From Fidelibacterota bacterium (lineage in GTDB: Bacteria > Marinisomatota > SORT01): a DNA stretch of 56,779 nucleotides. The translations under genes were made by a program, and so were the position numbers. Below are positions 17,872-26,687 of this stretch, piece after piece (positions within the stretch are counted from its first letter, which is position 1; each line of letters starts with the position of its first letter). The notes under the pieces were generated by a model that did no database searches, had not been told where the DNA came from, and saw nothing but the letters and a program-made list of their open reading frames with translations. The stretch covers positions 1 through 56,779 of the forward strand of contig JADFMS010000005.1 of NCBI GenBank assembly GCA_022563775.1, read 5' to 3'.

Positions 17872-18411
17872 TCATTTAATCATTGAAAGGTATTCTGATC
17901 TCGACTTTGAATCAGTTTTGAATTTTCCCAGCATAGCATTCGTTATCGCCACAGAATTCTGTTTTTCAACTCCCCGCATAACCGTACAAAGATGAGTTGC
18001 CTCTATTGTAACAGCGACTCCGTGCGGTTCCACAGCAGAATTTATCGCCTCTGCTATCTGGGTAGTCAAACGCTCCTGTACCTGTAACCTGCGGGCGAAG
18101 ATCTCCACTATCCGCGGGATTTTGCTTAGACCGATAATTTTTTTATCCGGCAGATACGCCACATGACATTTCCCGAAAAATGGAAGCATATGGTGCTCAC
18201 ACATGCTGAATAGATCTATATCCCGGATTATAATCATTTCGTCGAATTCCTCATCAAACAGCGCTCCATTGACTACATCCTCTACGCTTTCGCCATATCC
18301 TTTAGTCAGAAATTTTAATGAGTTTGCCACTCTTGATGGAGTATTCAGCAGCCCTTCTCTATCGGTATTTTCACCTAATTTCTTAAGCAATTCTTTTATT
18401 AAATCTTCCAC
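17872..18411 (-). CDS. folE: GTP cyclohydrolase I FolE
   Basis: The protein is 179 aa, the normal size. Zinc- and GTP-binding sequences are present: [43 protein letters not shown], and the C-terminal [13 protein letters not shown]. The enzyme forms dihydroneopterin triphosphate from GTP for folate and for queuosine (via QueD). With queC directly downstream, a role in 7-deazaguanine synthesis is likely. It is the first gene of a minus-strand block that continues through queC, bcp and ffh to rplS. Confidence 0.97.
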   Translation of the reverse strand: MEDLIKELLKKLGENTDREGLLNTPSRVANSLKFLTKGYGESVEDVVNGALFDEEFDEMIIIRDIDLFSMCEHHMLPFFGKCHVAYLPDKKIIGLSKIPRIVEIFARRLQVQERLTTQIAEAINSAVEPHGVAVTIEATHLCTVMRGVEKQNSVAITNAMLGKFKTDSKSRSEYLSMIK

Positions 18412-18754
18412 AATTTAAAAACCCTTCACATTATTTGTCTTAAAAACAATATTATTCAGCGGTTAAATGTAAACCACCTTACATAAATTTGAAAGTCTAA
18501 TATTTACATTTCGAGTATCTTACTTCAGGCATGGGAGTAGCTGTGGTACTAAATGAACTTGACAAAGTTGAACCCTTAAGATATATTAAAGGAACAAAAT
18601 TGAGGGTACACCGAAAAAACGCTACAGAATATAATCTAAACAAAGAATTAAAATTGGAGGATTAGATGTTTCTGTTACGTTATTCGGAGACTGCCGAACG
18701 GCGAATCGTATGTTCGGTTTATTATTTAACTTATTGTTTCTACACAGGTAAAGT
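18412..18754. other. Divergent intergenic region between folE and porU
   Basis: These 343 bases separate two outward-reading operons and must hold both promoters. It is AT-rich near folE, and I could not pick a confident -35/-10 pair in either direction. The porU-proximal part contains two short reading frames with a good ribosome site for the second, listed separately. No riboswitch fold was recognised upstream of folE/queC. Confidence 0.5.
18531..18665 (+). CDS. Possible small ORF (44 aa) upstream of porU
   Basis: An ATG opens a 44-aa frame (MGVAVVLNELDKVEPLRYIK...) with plausible amino-acid composition. It ends at the TAG that directly precedes the next small frame. No clear ribosome site and no family was recognised. 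It may be non-coding leader. Confidence 0.25.
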   Translation: MGVAVVLNELDKVEPLRYIKGTKLRVHRKNATEYNLNKELKLED

Positions 18755-18758
18755 ATGA
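18666..18758 (+). CDS. Possible leader peptide (30 aa) overlapping the porU start
   Basis: A strong ribosome site (TTGGAGG, six bases spacing) precedes ATG at 18666. The 30-aa frame (MFLLRYSETAERR...) ends at TGA 18756-18758, overlapping the porU ATG by four bases (ATGA). This is the geometry of translational coupling. It might instead be chance, or mark a damaged earlier start of porU. Confidence 0.3.
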   Translation: MFLLRYSETAERRIVCSVYYLTYCFYTGKV

Positions 18759-21700
18759 TTATATCCCTCCTACTTCTTACCCTGTTGCAAATTAGTCCAA
18801 AAACCGGCTTTGAGTCGTTCACTGCTCCAAAATCGGGATTAAAACGTGTGAACATTGTATCCACGGATAACGGAATTTCCATCACTCTCAGACCTGATTT
18901 CATACAAAATCAAGATATGTCGGGAAGGATAGAGCTCTCATTTAGCGAAGCTACAGCTATTCTTGGAAAACCGGGAGAGCCTGCGTTACCTGCGGCTGTA
19001 TTCACGTTCGGTGTTCCTGAAGACGCTACACCTGTTATTACGAATATCACCAAAAAAGGCGGACGTTCCATTACCGGTGAGCTTGTCCGAATTCCGAACA
19101 CCATAAAGAGGGAAAATGGCATTCCGGTTTTCAAGCTCGTTAATGATAATCTTTCTCCATATTCTAATCTCAGGATAAAAAGCGTACAATTGCAAGATGC
19201 CGGTTATTTTCGTCAACAAAGGATATATAAAGCTATTATAATTCCTTATGAGGTCTCCAAAGAAACGGGAGTTTTAGATCTTTTTAATGAGATCTCGGTT
19301 TATATTTCGTTCAGAAGCAATAGTAGAGATAATACACCTCAAAATTATTCTGTCACCGAAGAAGAGCTTTACAGCTCAGCTATACTTAATTTTGAGCGAT
19401 CAAAAAAATGGCTTATCAGGTATAATGTTCCTCAGTCAATTAAAAAAAACAGCTCTTCCGGACCCGGCGATTGGTATAAGCTCAGCCTGTTAGAAGACGG
19501 CATTTATAGAATAACCACTGAAGAATTAGGATCATTCGGAGTGAACATTACAGGTATTGATATTGACCGTATAAGACTTTACTCGCCTTATTTCGAAGGT
19601 AGAGTTATGAATGGTAAAAGAGGCGCTGAAGTCACTCCCAACCTCAAAGAGATTCCCCTATGGCGAAAGGATGCCAATTCTAACGGAAAATTCGATACGG
19701 GTGAGGAAATAGTTTTTTACGGCAAGGGTACTGCGGGTTGGGAATACAATAAATCGAAAGACCATATTTACTACTCGCAAAATCCGTACTCAATTTTTTC
19801 TGCATACTGGCTGAATGTTGCGCCGGCAGGCAGTTCACCCGGTATGGAGATGGAGTCAGTAACCTCTGCCTCGAATACTCCTGACAATGTCATTACGCGG
19901 TACGATGCCTATCTGCACCATGAAGAGGATCTTATTAATTTCCTTAGAACAGGTACAGGATTCTTTGGAGTAAGTCTATCGGGCAGGTCCGATATCAGTC
20001 AACTTCCCCTTACACTTAATGATATAATAACAGACGAAAGGGTAAACTTTCGTCTGCGTCTGCGAAGCGGAGTCGAAGATAAAGACTTCGGAGGCAGGCT
20101 TAGGCTAAAGCACGGGAGCAAGTCAATCTTATTCTCCGACCACGTAAAGATTTACAGTACAACTGTAGCCAAAAAGACCATGATTGCCGATTTTCTTACG
20201 TCGGGTGTGAACAACTTCAGTTTAGTGTGGGAAGGAGTCGATTCACCCTCAAAAGTATATTTTGACTGGCTTGAGATACGCTACAAAAGAGAACTGAAAG
20301 CCGAGTCGGACAGGCTGCATTTTTTTAGTCCCGGAAAATCAGGCATACTCTCTTTCAATGCTTCAGGATTCAGTTCTACAGAGGTTGTAATATACAACGT
20401 GACCGATCTCGCCTCGACCTATCGAATCATTCCCTCTCAGAATACGACGGCAAACATTGTTTGGCAGGAGCAAGCGAGCGGCACAGTTCCATCCGAATAT
20501 TATCTCGCCGCTATATCTACTTATCTCAGCGTTAACGAGATCGTCAAAGTTGAAGATTTTGACACTCCCAAGGCGAGATTAACCAACACACAAGCGGAAT
20601 ATATAATAGTTTCACATAAGGATTTCCGTGAATCGGCAGATCGTCTTGCAAAATACAGGACATCTGAAGCAGCTCCGAAGGATAGGCTTAATTCAGTCGT
20701 ATATGACATTGACGACATCATACTTGAGTTTTCCGCTGGCCAGACCGATCCGATGGCTCTTCGTTACTTCTTCAAGCACGCTTATGAAAATTGGAACGAA
20801 CCCAAACCAAGTTTTGCATTGCTATTTGGGGATGGCGATTATGATTACCGTAACATTACCGGCGAATCAACCAATTTTTTCATGACGTATCAACTTATTG
20901 ACGACACTACTACTAAGAATCACATAAGTTATATAGATTCGCGCGCGGCAGACGATCACTTCGCGTTCATCTCAGGAAACGACGTAGTCCCCGATCTATC
21001 TTTGGGTAGAATTGTCGCAAGAACTGCCGAAGATGCGGAAAATTTTGTTGAAAAACTTATTCTTTATGAAACTCAACCTATTTTCGGTAATTGGAAAAAT
21101 ACGTTGACAATTGTTGCTGACGATCTTTTCAGACCCTCAAGATTTTCCGAGAGTACACATATAACTCAGTCAGAAACAATAGTAAAATCATTTCCGCTGA
21201 CCAGCGATATACGTAAAATTTATCTTACCGAGTATAAGGTCGAAACAGATGCCGCCGTTTTCGGCGTAAGAAAACCTGATGCCACACAAGCTTTACTCGG
21301 ACAACTGAATCGAGGTACTACTTTTCTTGTATATATCGGTCATGGCGGACCGACTGTTCTTGCTCAGGAGCGATTACTTTCCAGCGACAGAGACCTGAAT
21401 ATCATCGATACAGGAATGAAGCTGCCGATATGGGTGGCGGGAACCTGCGAATTCGGACGTTACGACGATCCCAACATACAGTCGATGGCAGAGGATTTAC
21501 TTGTGCAGAATCAAAACGGCGCCATAGGAATGTTTGCGGCTTCAAGGTTAGTTTATTCAGGAGCTAATTCAGGAATAACCATAGCCTTTTTTAAGAAACT
21601 TCTTCCAGACCATCCATTTTCCAGCAATACTCCTCGAATTGGAGCAGCTCTGTTATCAGGTAAGATTGCGCACCCGAGAGAAGATGTGAACGACCAGAAA

Positions 21701-22801
21701 TATCACTACCTCGGTGATCCTACGATGAGAGTGGCGCTGCCCAAAGGCAGAGCTGTGGTTAATGAACCTAACCCGCGTACATTACAAGCGCTTGGTAAAG
21801 CGACTCTAACCGGAAATATTCTCGATGAAAACGGTAATAAATATTCTTCCGGAGACATTTCGGTTGCTGTAAATATCTTTGATTCCATAAATTCGGTTTC
21901 TCGGAGCGAAACTCATAACGGAGTAACAGGTTCGGTAAAATACCTATTGCCCGGTTCTCGCATTTTCAGCGGACCTGTAAGCGCAGTTGGCGACAGATTC
22001 GAGAGTACCTTTATCGTACCAAGGGATATTAGCTACGGTGGCAATACCGGAAAGGGCATTGTTTATTGGTGGGATGAAAAGACCGGGATGGACGGCGCAG
22101 GCTCTCTAAACGGAATTGAATACGATGGAACAGCGAGCGTCAGCAATGATAATTTAGGCCCCGACATCACCATAGGATTCGAGGAATTATATTTCCGCGC
22201 AGGCGACCTCATACCCTCCGATGCCACATTAGAAGTTATTATAAATGATGAAAACGGTATAAACCTCGCCGAAGAGGTCGGTCACAAGATCACATTGACA
22301 ATTGATAACGAACTTAATTCTAAATTTAATGTTACCCAATTTTTCGAATATGACATCAACAGCTATCAAAAAGGTACTTTAAGATATCCGATGCCTTTGT
22401 TGGAAGCGGGCGAGCATTCCGTTACCGTGAAAGCCTGGGACAGTTACAATAATTTTAGCGAAGAGACTGTTGTCTTCAATATTTCGTCAAGCGAAGAGCT
22501 CGCCATCGAACGGGTCTATAATTACCCGAATCCTATGTCCGAATCAACGGATTTCACCTTTTACCTGACGCATCCTGCCGAAGTCGTGGAGATAAGCATT
22601 TACACTGTAGCAGGCAGATTGATAAGGAAGATTCAGGATTATTCTGCCGTTTCAGTAGGATTTCAATCTATCAGATGGGACGGTACCGATGAAGTACGAG
22701 ACAAAATTGCCAACGGTGTCTACATTTACAGGCTCAGAGCCAAATCATCGCTGACAGGCAATTGGGAAGAGGTGCTCGAAAAACTAGCTATCGCCAGATG
22801 A
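18755..22801 (+). CDS. porU: Type IX secretion system sortase PorU (C25 gingipain-like)
   Basis: The protein is 1348 aa, in the PorU size range. A hydrophobic start (IISLLLLTLLQI) is followed by ~550 residues of beta-rich sequence. The C25 peptidase-like domain then has FALLFGDGDYDYRN, the catalytic His863 in YIGHGGPTVLAQER and Cys898 in VAGTCEFGRYDDP, then AIGMFAASRLVYSG. The spacing and sequence match PorU, not secreted gingipains. The C-terminal ~80 residues (ERVYNYPNPMSESTDF...ANGVYIYRLRA) form a sorting-type Ig-like domain. In studied T9SS, PorU cleaves cargo C-terminal domains and attaches them to A-LPS. The signal peptide has no basic residue after the Met, so the N-terminus is a weak point. 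Glutaredoxin-like and maf genes follow with overlaps. Confidence 0.9.
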   Translation: MIISLLLLTLLQISPKTGFESFTAPKSGLKRVNIVSTDNGISITLRPDFIQNQDMSGRIELSFSEATAILGKPGEPALPAAVFTFGVPEDATPVITNITKKGGRSITGELVRIPNTIKRENGIPVFKLVNDNLSPYSNLRIKSVQLQDAGYFRQQRIYKAIIIPYEVSKETGVLDLFNEISVYISFRSNSRDNTPQNYSVTEEELYSSAILNFERSKKWLIRYNVPQSIKKNSSSGPGDWYKLSLLEDGIYRITTEELGSFGVNITGIDIDRIRLYSPYFEGRVMNGKRGAEVTPNLKEIPLWRKDANSNGKFDTGEEIVFYGKGTAGWEYNKSKDHIYYSQNPYSIFSAYWLNVAPAGSSPGMEMESVTSASNTPDNVITRYDAYLHHEEDLINFLRTGTGFFGVSLSGRSDISQLPLTLNDIITDERVNFRLRLRSGVEDKDFGGRLRLKHGSKSILFSDHVKIYSTTVAKKTMIADFLTSGVNNFSLVWEGVDSPSKVYFDWLEIRYKRELKAESDRLHFFSPGKSGILSFNASGFSSTEVVIYNVTDLASTYRIIPSQNTTANIVWQEQASGTVPSEYYLAAISTYLSVNEIVKVEDFDTPKARLTNTQAEYIIVSHKDFRESADRLAKYRTSEAAPKDRLNSVVYDIDDIILEFSAGQTDPMALRYFFKHAYENWNEPKPSFALLFGDGDYDYRNITGESTNFFMTYQLIDDTTTKNHISYIDSRAADDHFAFISGNDVVPDLSLGRIVARTAEDAENFVEKLILYETQPIFGNWKNTLTIVADDLFRPSRFSESTHITQSETIVKSFPLTSDIRKIYLTEYKVETDAAVFGVRKPDATQALLGQLNRGTTFLVYIGHGGPTVLAQERLLSSDRDLNIIDTGMKLPIWVAGTCEFGRYDDPNIQSMAEDLLVQNQNGAIGMFAASRLVYSGANSGITIAFFKKLLPDHPFSSNTPRIGAALLSGKIAHPREDVNDQKYHYLGDPTMRVALPKGRAVVNEPNPRTLQALGKATLTGNILDENGNKYSSGDISVAVNIFDSINSVSRSETHNGVTGSVKYLLPGSRIFSGPVSAVGDRFESTFIVPRDISYGGNTGKGIVYWWDEKTGMDGAGSLNGIEYDGTASVSNDNLGPDITIGFEELYFRAGDLIPSDATLEVIINDENGINLAEEVGHKITLTIDNELNSKFNVTQFFEYDINSYQKGTLRYPMPLLEAGEHSVTVKAWDSYNNFSEETVVFNISSSEELAIERVYNYPNPMSESTDFTFYLTHPAEVVEISIYTVAGRLIRKIQDYSAVSVGFQSIRWDGTDEVRDKIANGVYIYRLRAKSSLTGNWEEVLEKLAIAR

Positions 22802-23067
22802 CAAAACATTATCCGCTCCTAAGATTCTACACAAAAGAGTCATGTCATCTCTGCGATGTTGCCTTCGAAATTGTGGAACGAATATCAAATAAAATAAATT
22901 TCACTCTTGAAACGGTCGATATTACTCAAAGCGACGACCTGATGATGAAATACGCTGTTGAGATACCTGTTATTGAGATAAACGGAAACTTTGAATTCAA
23001 ATATAAAGTAAACGAAAAAGACCTTCTTATTGCACTCGAAAAATATTCCGAAAAGCAGATTTCTTGA
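22798..23067 (+). CDS. Glutaredoxin-like (DUF836-type) thiol protein
   Basis: The protein is 89 aa from the ATG at 22798, which overlaps the porU stop by four bases (ATGA). The thioredoxin fold has a CxxC motif near the N-terminus (FYTKESCHLCDVA), then VDITQSDDLMMKYAVEIPVIEING with the cis-Pro before VIEI. This is the small glutaredoxin-like DUF836 family. Its partner is unknown. An in-frame extension to 22762 runs into porU and is rejected. The end overlaps the maf start by four bases (TTGA). Confidence 0.85.
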   Translation: MTKHYPLLRFYTKESCHLCDVAFEIVERISNKINFTLETVDITQSDDLMMKYAVEIPVIEINGNFEFKYKVNEKDLLIALEKYSEKQIS

Positions 23068-23666
23068 TCCTGAGTTTTAGCAGAAGATTTATTCTCGCAT
23101 CTCAATCGCCGAGAAGATTAAAACTTCTTGAACAGCTCGGGCTGCACCCGGAAGTCATTCCGTCAACACTATCGGAAGACTTTGATAATTCATTATCCGT
23201 TGAAAAGAATATCAAATCGTTTGCAGAACTCAAAGTGAAAACTGTATCCGAAAATATTGATAACGGCATTATCGTCGGCGCTGATACGGTAGTGGTATTG
23301 GAAAAAGAGGTTTTGGGTAAACCCATTGATTCAACTGATGCGTTCAAAATGCTGAGTAAACTCAGCGGTAAAATGCATAGGGTACTAACCGCATTCTGCG
23401 TCTATTCGACACCGGAAGAACGTTCTTTTACAGCTGTGGAAACGACCGACGTATACTTTAAACAGCTTTCAGACGACGAGATCGAAAGGTACATTTCAAC
23501 CGAAGAACCGTTCGATAAAGCAGGCGCTTACGGAATTCAGGACAGGACCGCAGTTTTTGTGGAAAAGATTGAAGGTTCCTACGAAAACGTTATGGGGTTC
23601 CCTCTCTCCCGCTTCTACAAGGCAATGAAGGACAAAGATAACGTAAAATCACTCAACCTGAAATAA
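23064..23666 (+). CDS. maf: Maf-like nucleotide pyrophosphatase
   Basis: The protein is 200 aa. Maf motifs are present: ILASQSPRRLKLLEQLG at the start, FAELKVKTVSE, IIVGADTVVVLEKEVLGKP, and EPFDKAGAYGIQD. The family hydrolyses non-canonical or excess NTPs such as dTTP/UTP or m7GTP. It starts with TTG at 23064, overlapping the stop of the glutaredoxin-like gene (TTGA). It is the last gene of the porU operon. Confidence 0.93.
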   Translation: MILSFSRRFILASQSPRRLKLLEQLGLHPEVIPSTLSEDFDNSLSVEKNIKSFAELKVKTVSENIDNGIIVGADTVVVLEKEVLGKPIDSTDAFKMLSKLSGKMHRVLTAFCVYSTPEERSFTAVETTDVYFKQLSDDEIERYISTEEPFDKAGAYGIQDRTAVFVEKIEGSYENVMGFPLSRFYKAMKDKDNVKSLNLK

Positions 23667-23933
23667 CGAAAACCTTTTTACCCTCTCCTTACCAAGGAGG
23701 GAATAAAGGTGAATTACCGCAGAAAGCGGAGGGTGCTTGCAAGGCGGGCCTGTCCGACTGCGGTCCGGCGGGAAGGTTGATATCCCTGAAAAAGTGAAAA
23801 AACCGGAGCCAAAAATTAACAACTGGATAATGATTATTGATAATACTAAATTTAGAAAAAAGTGGGCGGACATTTGTCCTAATAGTAAGTAATCTTGTTA
23901 TTTTTAGATTGAGAACAAATTAAGGGAGATAGA
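23667..23933. other. Intergenic region with a repeat hairpin and a 12-bp palindrome
   Basis: A CCCTCTCCTTACCAAGGAGGG hairpin (about 23681-23701) belongs to the window's repeat families and may end maf transcription. GCGGGCCTGTCCGACTGCGG near 23743 looks like part of another GC-rich unit. GGACATTTGTCC (23868-23879) is a perfect palindrome about 55 bases before the next gene and could be an operator, but only one copy is seen. Confidence 0.45.
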
Positions 23934-25823
23934 GTGAAACGTTTCATTATCTTATTATTACTAATCTCTATCAGGGTAACACTCTTTGCTCAGGAATTAA
24001 CAGTAGAGCAAATCAAGACCATTCTTCTCGATAATCCCCCTAACGGAGGTGATCCGGTAATTCGTGAAGAAACAATATTGGCTCTTGAAAATATACTTAA
24101 TAATGACGCATCTCGCAGTGCACAAAGCGTCTCCAATTTTTACTATCAGATGATGAATAAGGTAAACACAGAGCTATCGGAAACTGTGGAAAAGGGAGCA
24201 GCAATATGGATGATGTACAATCACGGTTTTGTGATTAAAACCTTGAATAATGTATTTGCATTCGATCTGGTGGATGGATATTCCAGCTGGTCAGGAAAAC
24301 TTCCAGCTGAACTGCTTGCCCAGATAGATGTGCTATTCTACAGCCATAATCATGCAGATCATGTAGGTAGCGGGAATATACAAGCCAGTGTAATGAATAG
24401 AGGTGGTTATGTTGTAATTCCGTTCGAATCACCTATTTTCGGAAATACACCCGTGGCAGCTGGTGACAATATAAATCTTTTGGGTTTAGAAATAAATGCA
24501 TATAACGGACTTCATAGCGCAGCATCAAGGATTTATGAGGTAACTACCTCAAGTGGTTTCAAAATCCTGCATACAGGCGATAACCAAACCTCAGTAACAT
24601 TACCGAATGTAGAAAACTTAGACATTCTTCTGCTTAACGCCTGGATCAATGAATCTGGAAGTACGTCTTCGGTGATAGGTATGCGTAACTCAATAAACAA
24701 ACTTAAGCCTGAGGTAATGATTCCGGGTCATATCCAGGAATTAGGCCATTCTTCCGCAGACAGAGCTAGATGGGGATACAAGTCGGCTTTTGCAGTGGAC
24801 GATGTGGAAATCCCGGCACAAGTACAAGTAATGGCTTGGGGAGAAAGATATCTAACTACAGATTTTAAGGGAAGAAATTTCAAACTTTTAGAAGTTAATG
24901 TATCACCTCAATATGTGACTCCTGGAACTGGCTCTGTGGTTGTGACTGTCCGAGTAGAAAACGATTCATCACCGCTCACCCTTTTCGCTGAAATAGACTC
25001 GCTTTATGGGAGCCCGATAGATACCATTCAGCTATTCGACGACGGCGCTCACGATGACAGTGCGCAGGGAGACAACCTTTTTGGGAACACTTGGTCAGTC
25101 TCATCAATTGAGGAGAGACTCCATTCTATTGACCTGTTAGTAACAATTGCAGATACGGTAAATTTTCAGATGCATAATAAAGGTTTATTTACAACAATTG
25201 GTCCTGTTGTATATGATTCGTCTGAAATTTTTTTTAATGACGGCGTTGTAGTAAGCTTCAAATTATTTCTCAAGAATGAAGGTCTCAATACAACTGCGGA
25301 GAAAGTCACAGCAATGATATCCACTACTGATAGTTGTATAGTAAAAATAGCAACTAGCTATAGGCTATTTGTGAATTTAGCGGCAGGAGAAAGAGCAATT
25401 TCCTCAGCCTACGAGGCTACATTAAATCAACACTGCTCAGGCGATGAGCTAATTCAATTTGCGCTGGATATTTCAAGTGACGGCAATTTCTTCTGGAGCG
25501 ACAGTTTCTCAATCCAGTTAGTCCCCGTTGGCATAGCGGATGAGGGTGAGGCTATTCCAGTGGATTATGCACTGGCACAGAATTATCCGAATCCATTCAA
25601 CCCGGAGACGGTGATAGAATATGCGCTTCCCGTTCGGTCAGAACTAAACCTGATTATTTATAACCTCCGCGGAGAGGAAGTAGCACGTCTTATCGATAGC
25701 AATATATCTGCTGGGAATCACCAAGTTAGTTGGAACGCGTCAAAGGTGGCTTCAGGAATCTACTTCTACCGCCTTCATGCAGGCGATTTCGTCCAGACAA
25801 GGAAGATGATACTGTTGAAGTAA
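23934..25823 (+). CDS. Secreted metallo-beta-lactamase-fold protein with T9SS sorting domain
   Basis: The protein is 629 aa with a GTG start and a good ribosome site (AGGGAG). The signal peptide is KRFIILLLLISIRVTLFAQ. A helical segment (~20-90) is followed by an MBL-fold domain with the metal motif SHNHADH (His138, His140, Asp142, His143), ILHTGDNQ, and MIPGHIQELGH as the final metal-ligand loop. Residues ~300-400 form a beta-rich domain with FDDGAHDDSAQGDNLF. The C-terminal ~85 residues (ALAQNYPNPFNPETVIEYALP...SGIYFYRLHAGDFVQTRKMILLK) are a type A T9SS sorting domain. The enzyme would be exported and cell-surface attached. Its substrate is unknown (hydrolase of esters, lactones or phosphoesters are all possible). 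Confidence 0.85.
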   Translation: MKRFIILLLLISIRVTLFAQELTVEQIKTILLDNPPNGGDPVIREETILALENILNNDASRSAQSVSNFYYQMMNKVNTELSETVEKGAAIWMMYNHGFVIKTLNNVFAFDLVDGYSSWSGKLPAELLAQIDVLFYSHNHADHVGSGNIQASVMNRGGYVVIPFESPIFGNTPVAAGDNINLLGLEINAYNGLHSAASRIYEVTTSSGFKILHTGDNQTSVTLPNVENLDILLLNAWINESGSTSSVIGMRNSINKLKPEVMIPGHIQELGHSSADRARWGYKSAFAVDDVEIPAQVQVMAWGERYLTTDFKGRNFKLLEVNVSPQYVTPGTGSVVVTVRVENDSSPLTLFAEIDSLYGSPIDTIQLFDDGAHDDSAQGDNLFGNTWSVSSIEERLHSIDLLVTIADTVNFQMHNKGLFTTIGPVVYDSSEIFFNDGVVVSFKLFLKNEGLNTTAEKVTAMISTTDSCIVKIATSYRLFVNLAAGERAISSAYEATLNQHCSGDELIQFALDISSDGNFFWSDSFSIQLVPVGIADEGEAIPVDYALAQNYPNPFNPETVIEYALPVRSELNLIIYNLRGEEVARLIDSNISAGNHQVSWNASKVASGIYFYRLHAGDFVQTRKMILLK

Positions 25824-25999
25824 AAGGGGAGTTAATAGCCCTTTTAAGGTCTTTGCGTGAAAAAGCTAACCCTCCGGTTCACATTTACAGCAATACAGTC
25901 TTTAAAAGGGTGTAAGAGAGCGAATTGAATGCTGAGGAATAATCTAAAAGCCAAATTTTTATCAAATCCTGTGAAACTCACTATTCCCAACATTTTCAA

Positions 26000-26052
26000 G
26001 CTACCCCCGAGGGCTCAGTCCGGGTAAGCCCGAACATTGTCCGGGGGGCAGC
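26000..26052. repeat. GC-rich imperfect inverted repeat
   Basis: GCTACCCCCG at the left pairs with CGGGGGGCAGC at the right (one bulge), and an inner CCGGG-TAAG-CCCG hairpin sits between them. It probably folds as a nested stem. The right arm ends ~77 bases before the tRNA fragment. Confidence 0.5.
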
Positions 26053-26128
26053 TCCAAACGAGCACCTAAGCCTCTAGAAATTAGGCGGTTAGAGTTCCTT
26101 CCGTTGAAATAATTTGATTGAAAAAAGG

Positions 26129-26187
26129 TGTGGTAACTCGTTGGGCTCATAACCCAAAGGTTGTAAGTTCAAATCCTACCCCCGCTA
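26129..26187 (+). pseudogene. 3' fragment of initiator tRNA-fMet
   Basis: From the D-arm to the discriminator base it matches the intact tRNA-fMet at 37598-37671 with few changes (GGTAACTCGTTGGGCTCAT, then AACCCAAAGGTTGTAAGTTC, then AAATCCTACCCCCGCTA). The 5' acceptor arm is missing, so it cannot be functional. It is followed by CAAAGTAATAGAGCC, almost the same bases that follow the fragment at 38635-38656. It may be a scar of integration or rearrangement. Confidence 0.85.
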
Positions 26188-26212
26188 CAAAGTAATAGAG
26201 CCAATAATGCTC

Positions 26213-26284
26213 TCAATATCCCCTAATATCAGGGATTTGCCTAATTGTTGTTTTGTGATCTTTGTGTAGGCGCATATAGGTCAT
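26213..26284 (-). pseudogene. Short remnant frame next to the tRNA fragment (HKTT-type tail)
   Basis: On the minus strand ATG at 26284 opens 23 codons containing LHKDHKTTIRQ and stops 26 bases from the tRNA fragment. It resembles the RHKTTSN peptide found at the same relative place next to the tRNA-fMet copies at 37.8, 38.8 and 39.9 kb. The similarity is short and could be chance. Confidence 0.3.
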
Positions 26285-26304
26285 GTCATTTAAAATCTTG
26301 AAAT

Positions 26305-26333
26305 TTGACAAATTTTGGCTATCTTGTTAATAA
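26305..26333 (+). promoter_or_regulatory. Promoter-like TTGACA-N17-TAATAA
   Basis: TTGACA (26305-26310) and TAATAA (26328-26333) are separated by 17 bases. It would read towards the beta-propeller cargo gene, leaving a long (~350-base) leader to its start at 26688. Confidence 0.4.
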
Positions 26334-26687
26334 TACCAATTTACTGATAATATTTATATATATAAATGAGCCGTGATGTCTGGGGAAGTAATCAGAATAC
26401 ATTGAGGGCCTAAAATGATAAGAGCTGGGTCATATGTTGCAAATTTGCTGTTTTCAACAGTAAACGGGTCCTCTCAATCTTTTTTCGACTCCTGTTGGAT
26501 TAATAACTCTATGAGACGACTGACATTCATCTTCACAACTGTGTGCTCAGCGGCATTCTGGAGTTCCACTACACTCTTTGCCCAAGTTGAAGCAGAGTGG
26601 GCTTTGTGGTTTTCAAGTAGAAAGAAAAGTCGAAAGCTAAATAATCAAATAACTAATAAACGAGAGATAATCTCAGGGGAGTGCATA

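Larger units (their letters stand above)
25824..26687. other. Intergenic region with a tRNA fragment, a structured element and a promoter
   Basis: No confident gene was found in 864 bases. Just after the previous stop, AAAAGGG / CCCTTTT (25822-25845) forms a weak hairpin. A GC-rich folded element (26000-26052), a tRNA-fMet 3' fragment (26129-26187) and a promoter-like pair (26305-26333) are listed separately. From 26415 an open frame continuous with the next gene includes a second signal-peptide-like stretch (start 26511), discussed under findings. Confidence 0.6.

Noticed and set aside
18412..18530. preQ1 riboswitch ahead of folE-queC
   Set aside because: No short hairpin followed by the A-rich tail and loop pairing of the preQ1 class could be drawn.
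26415..26687. Start of the propeller protein at 26415 or 26511
   Set aside because: The ATG at 26688 has its own strong ribosome site and full signal peptide. Two successive signals in one protein are not functional.
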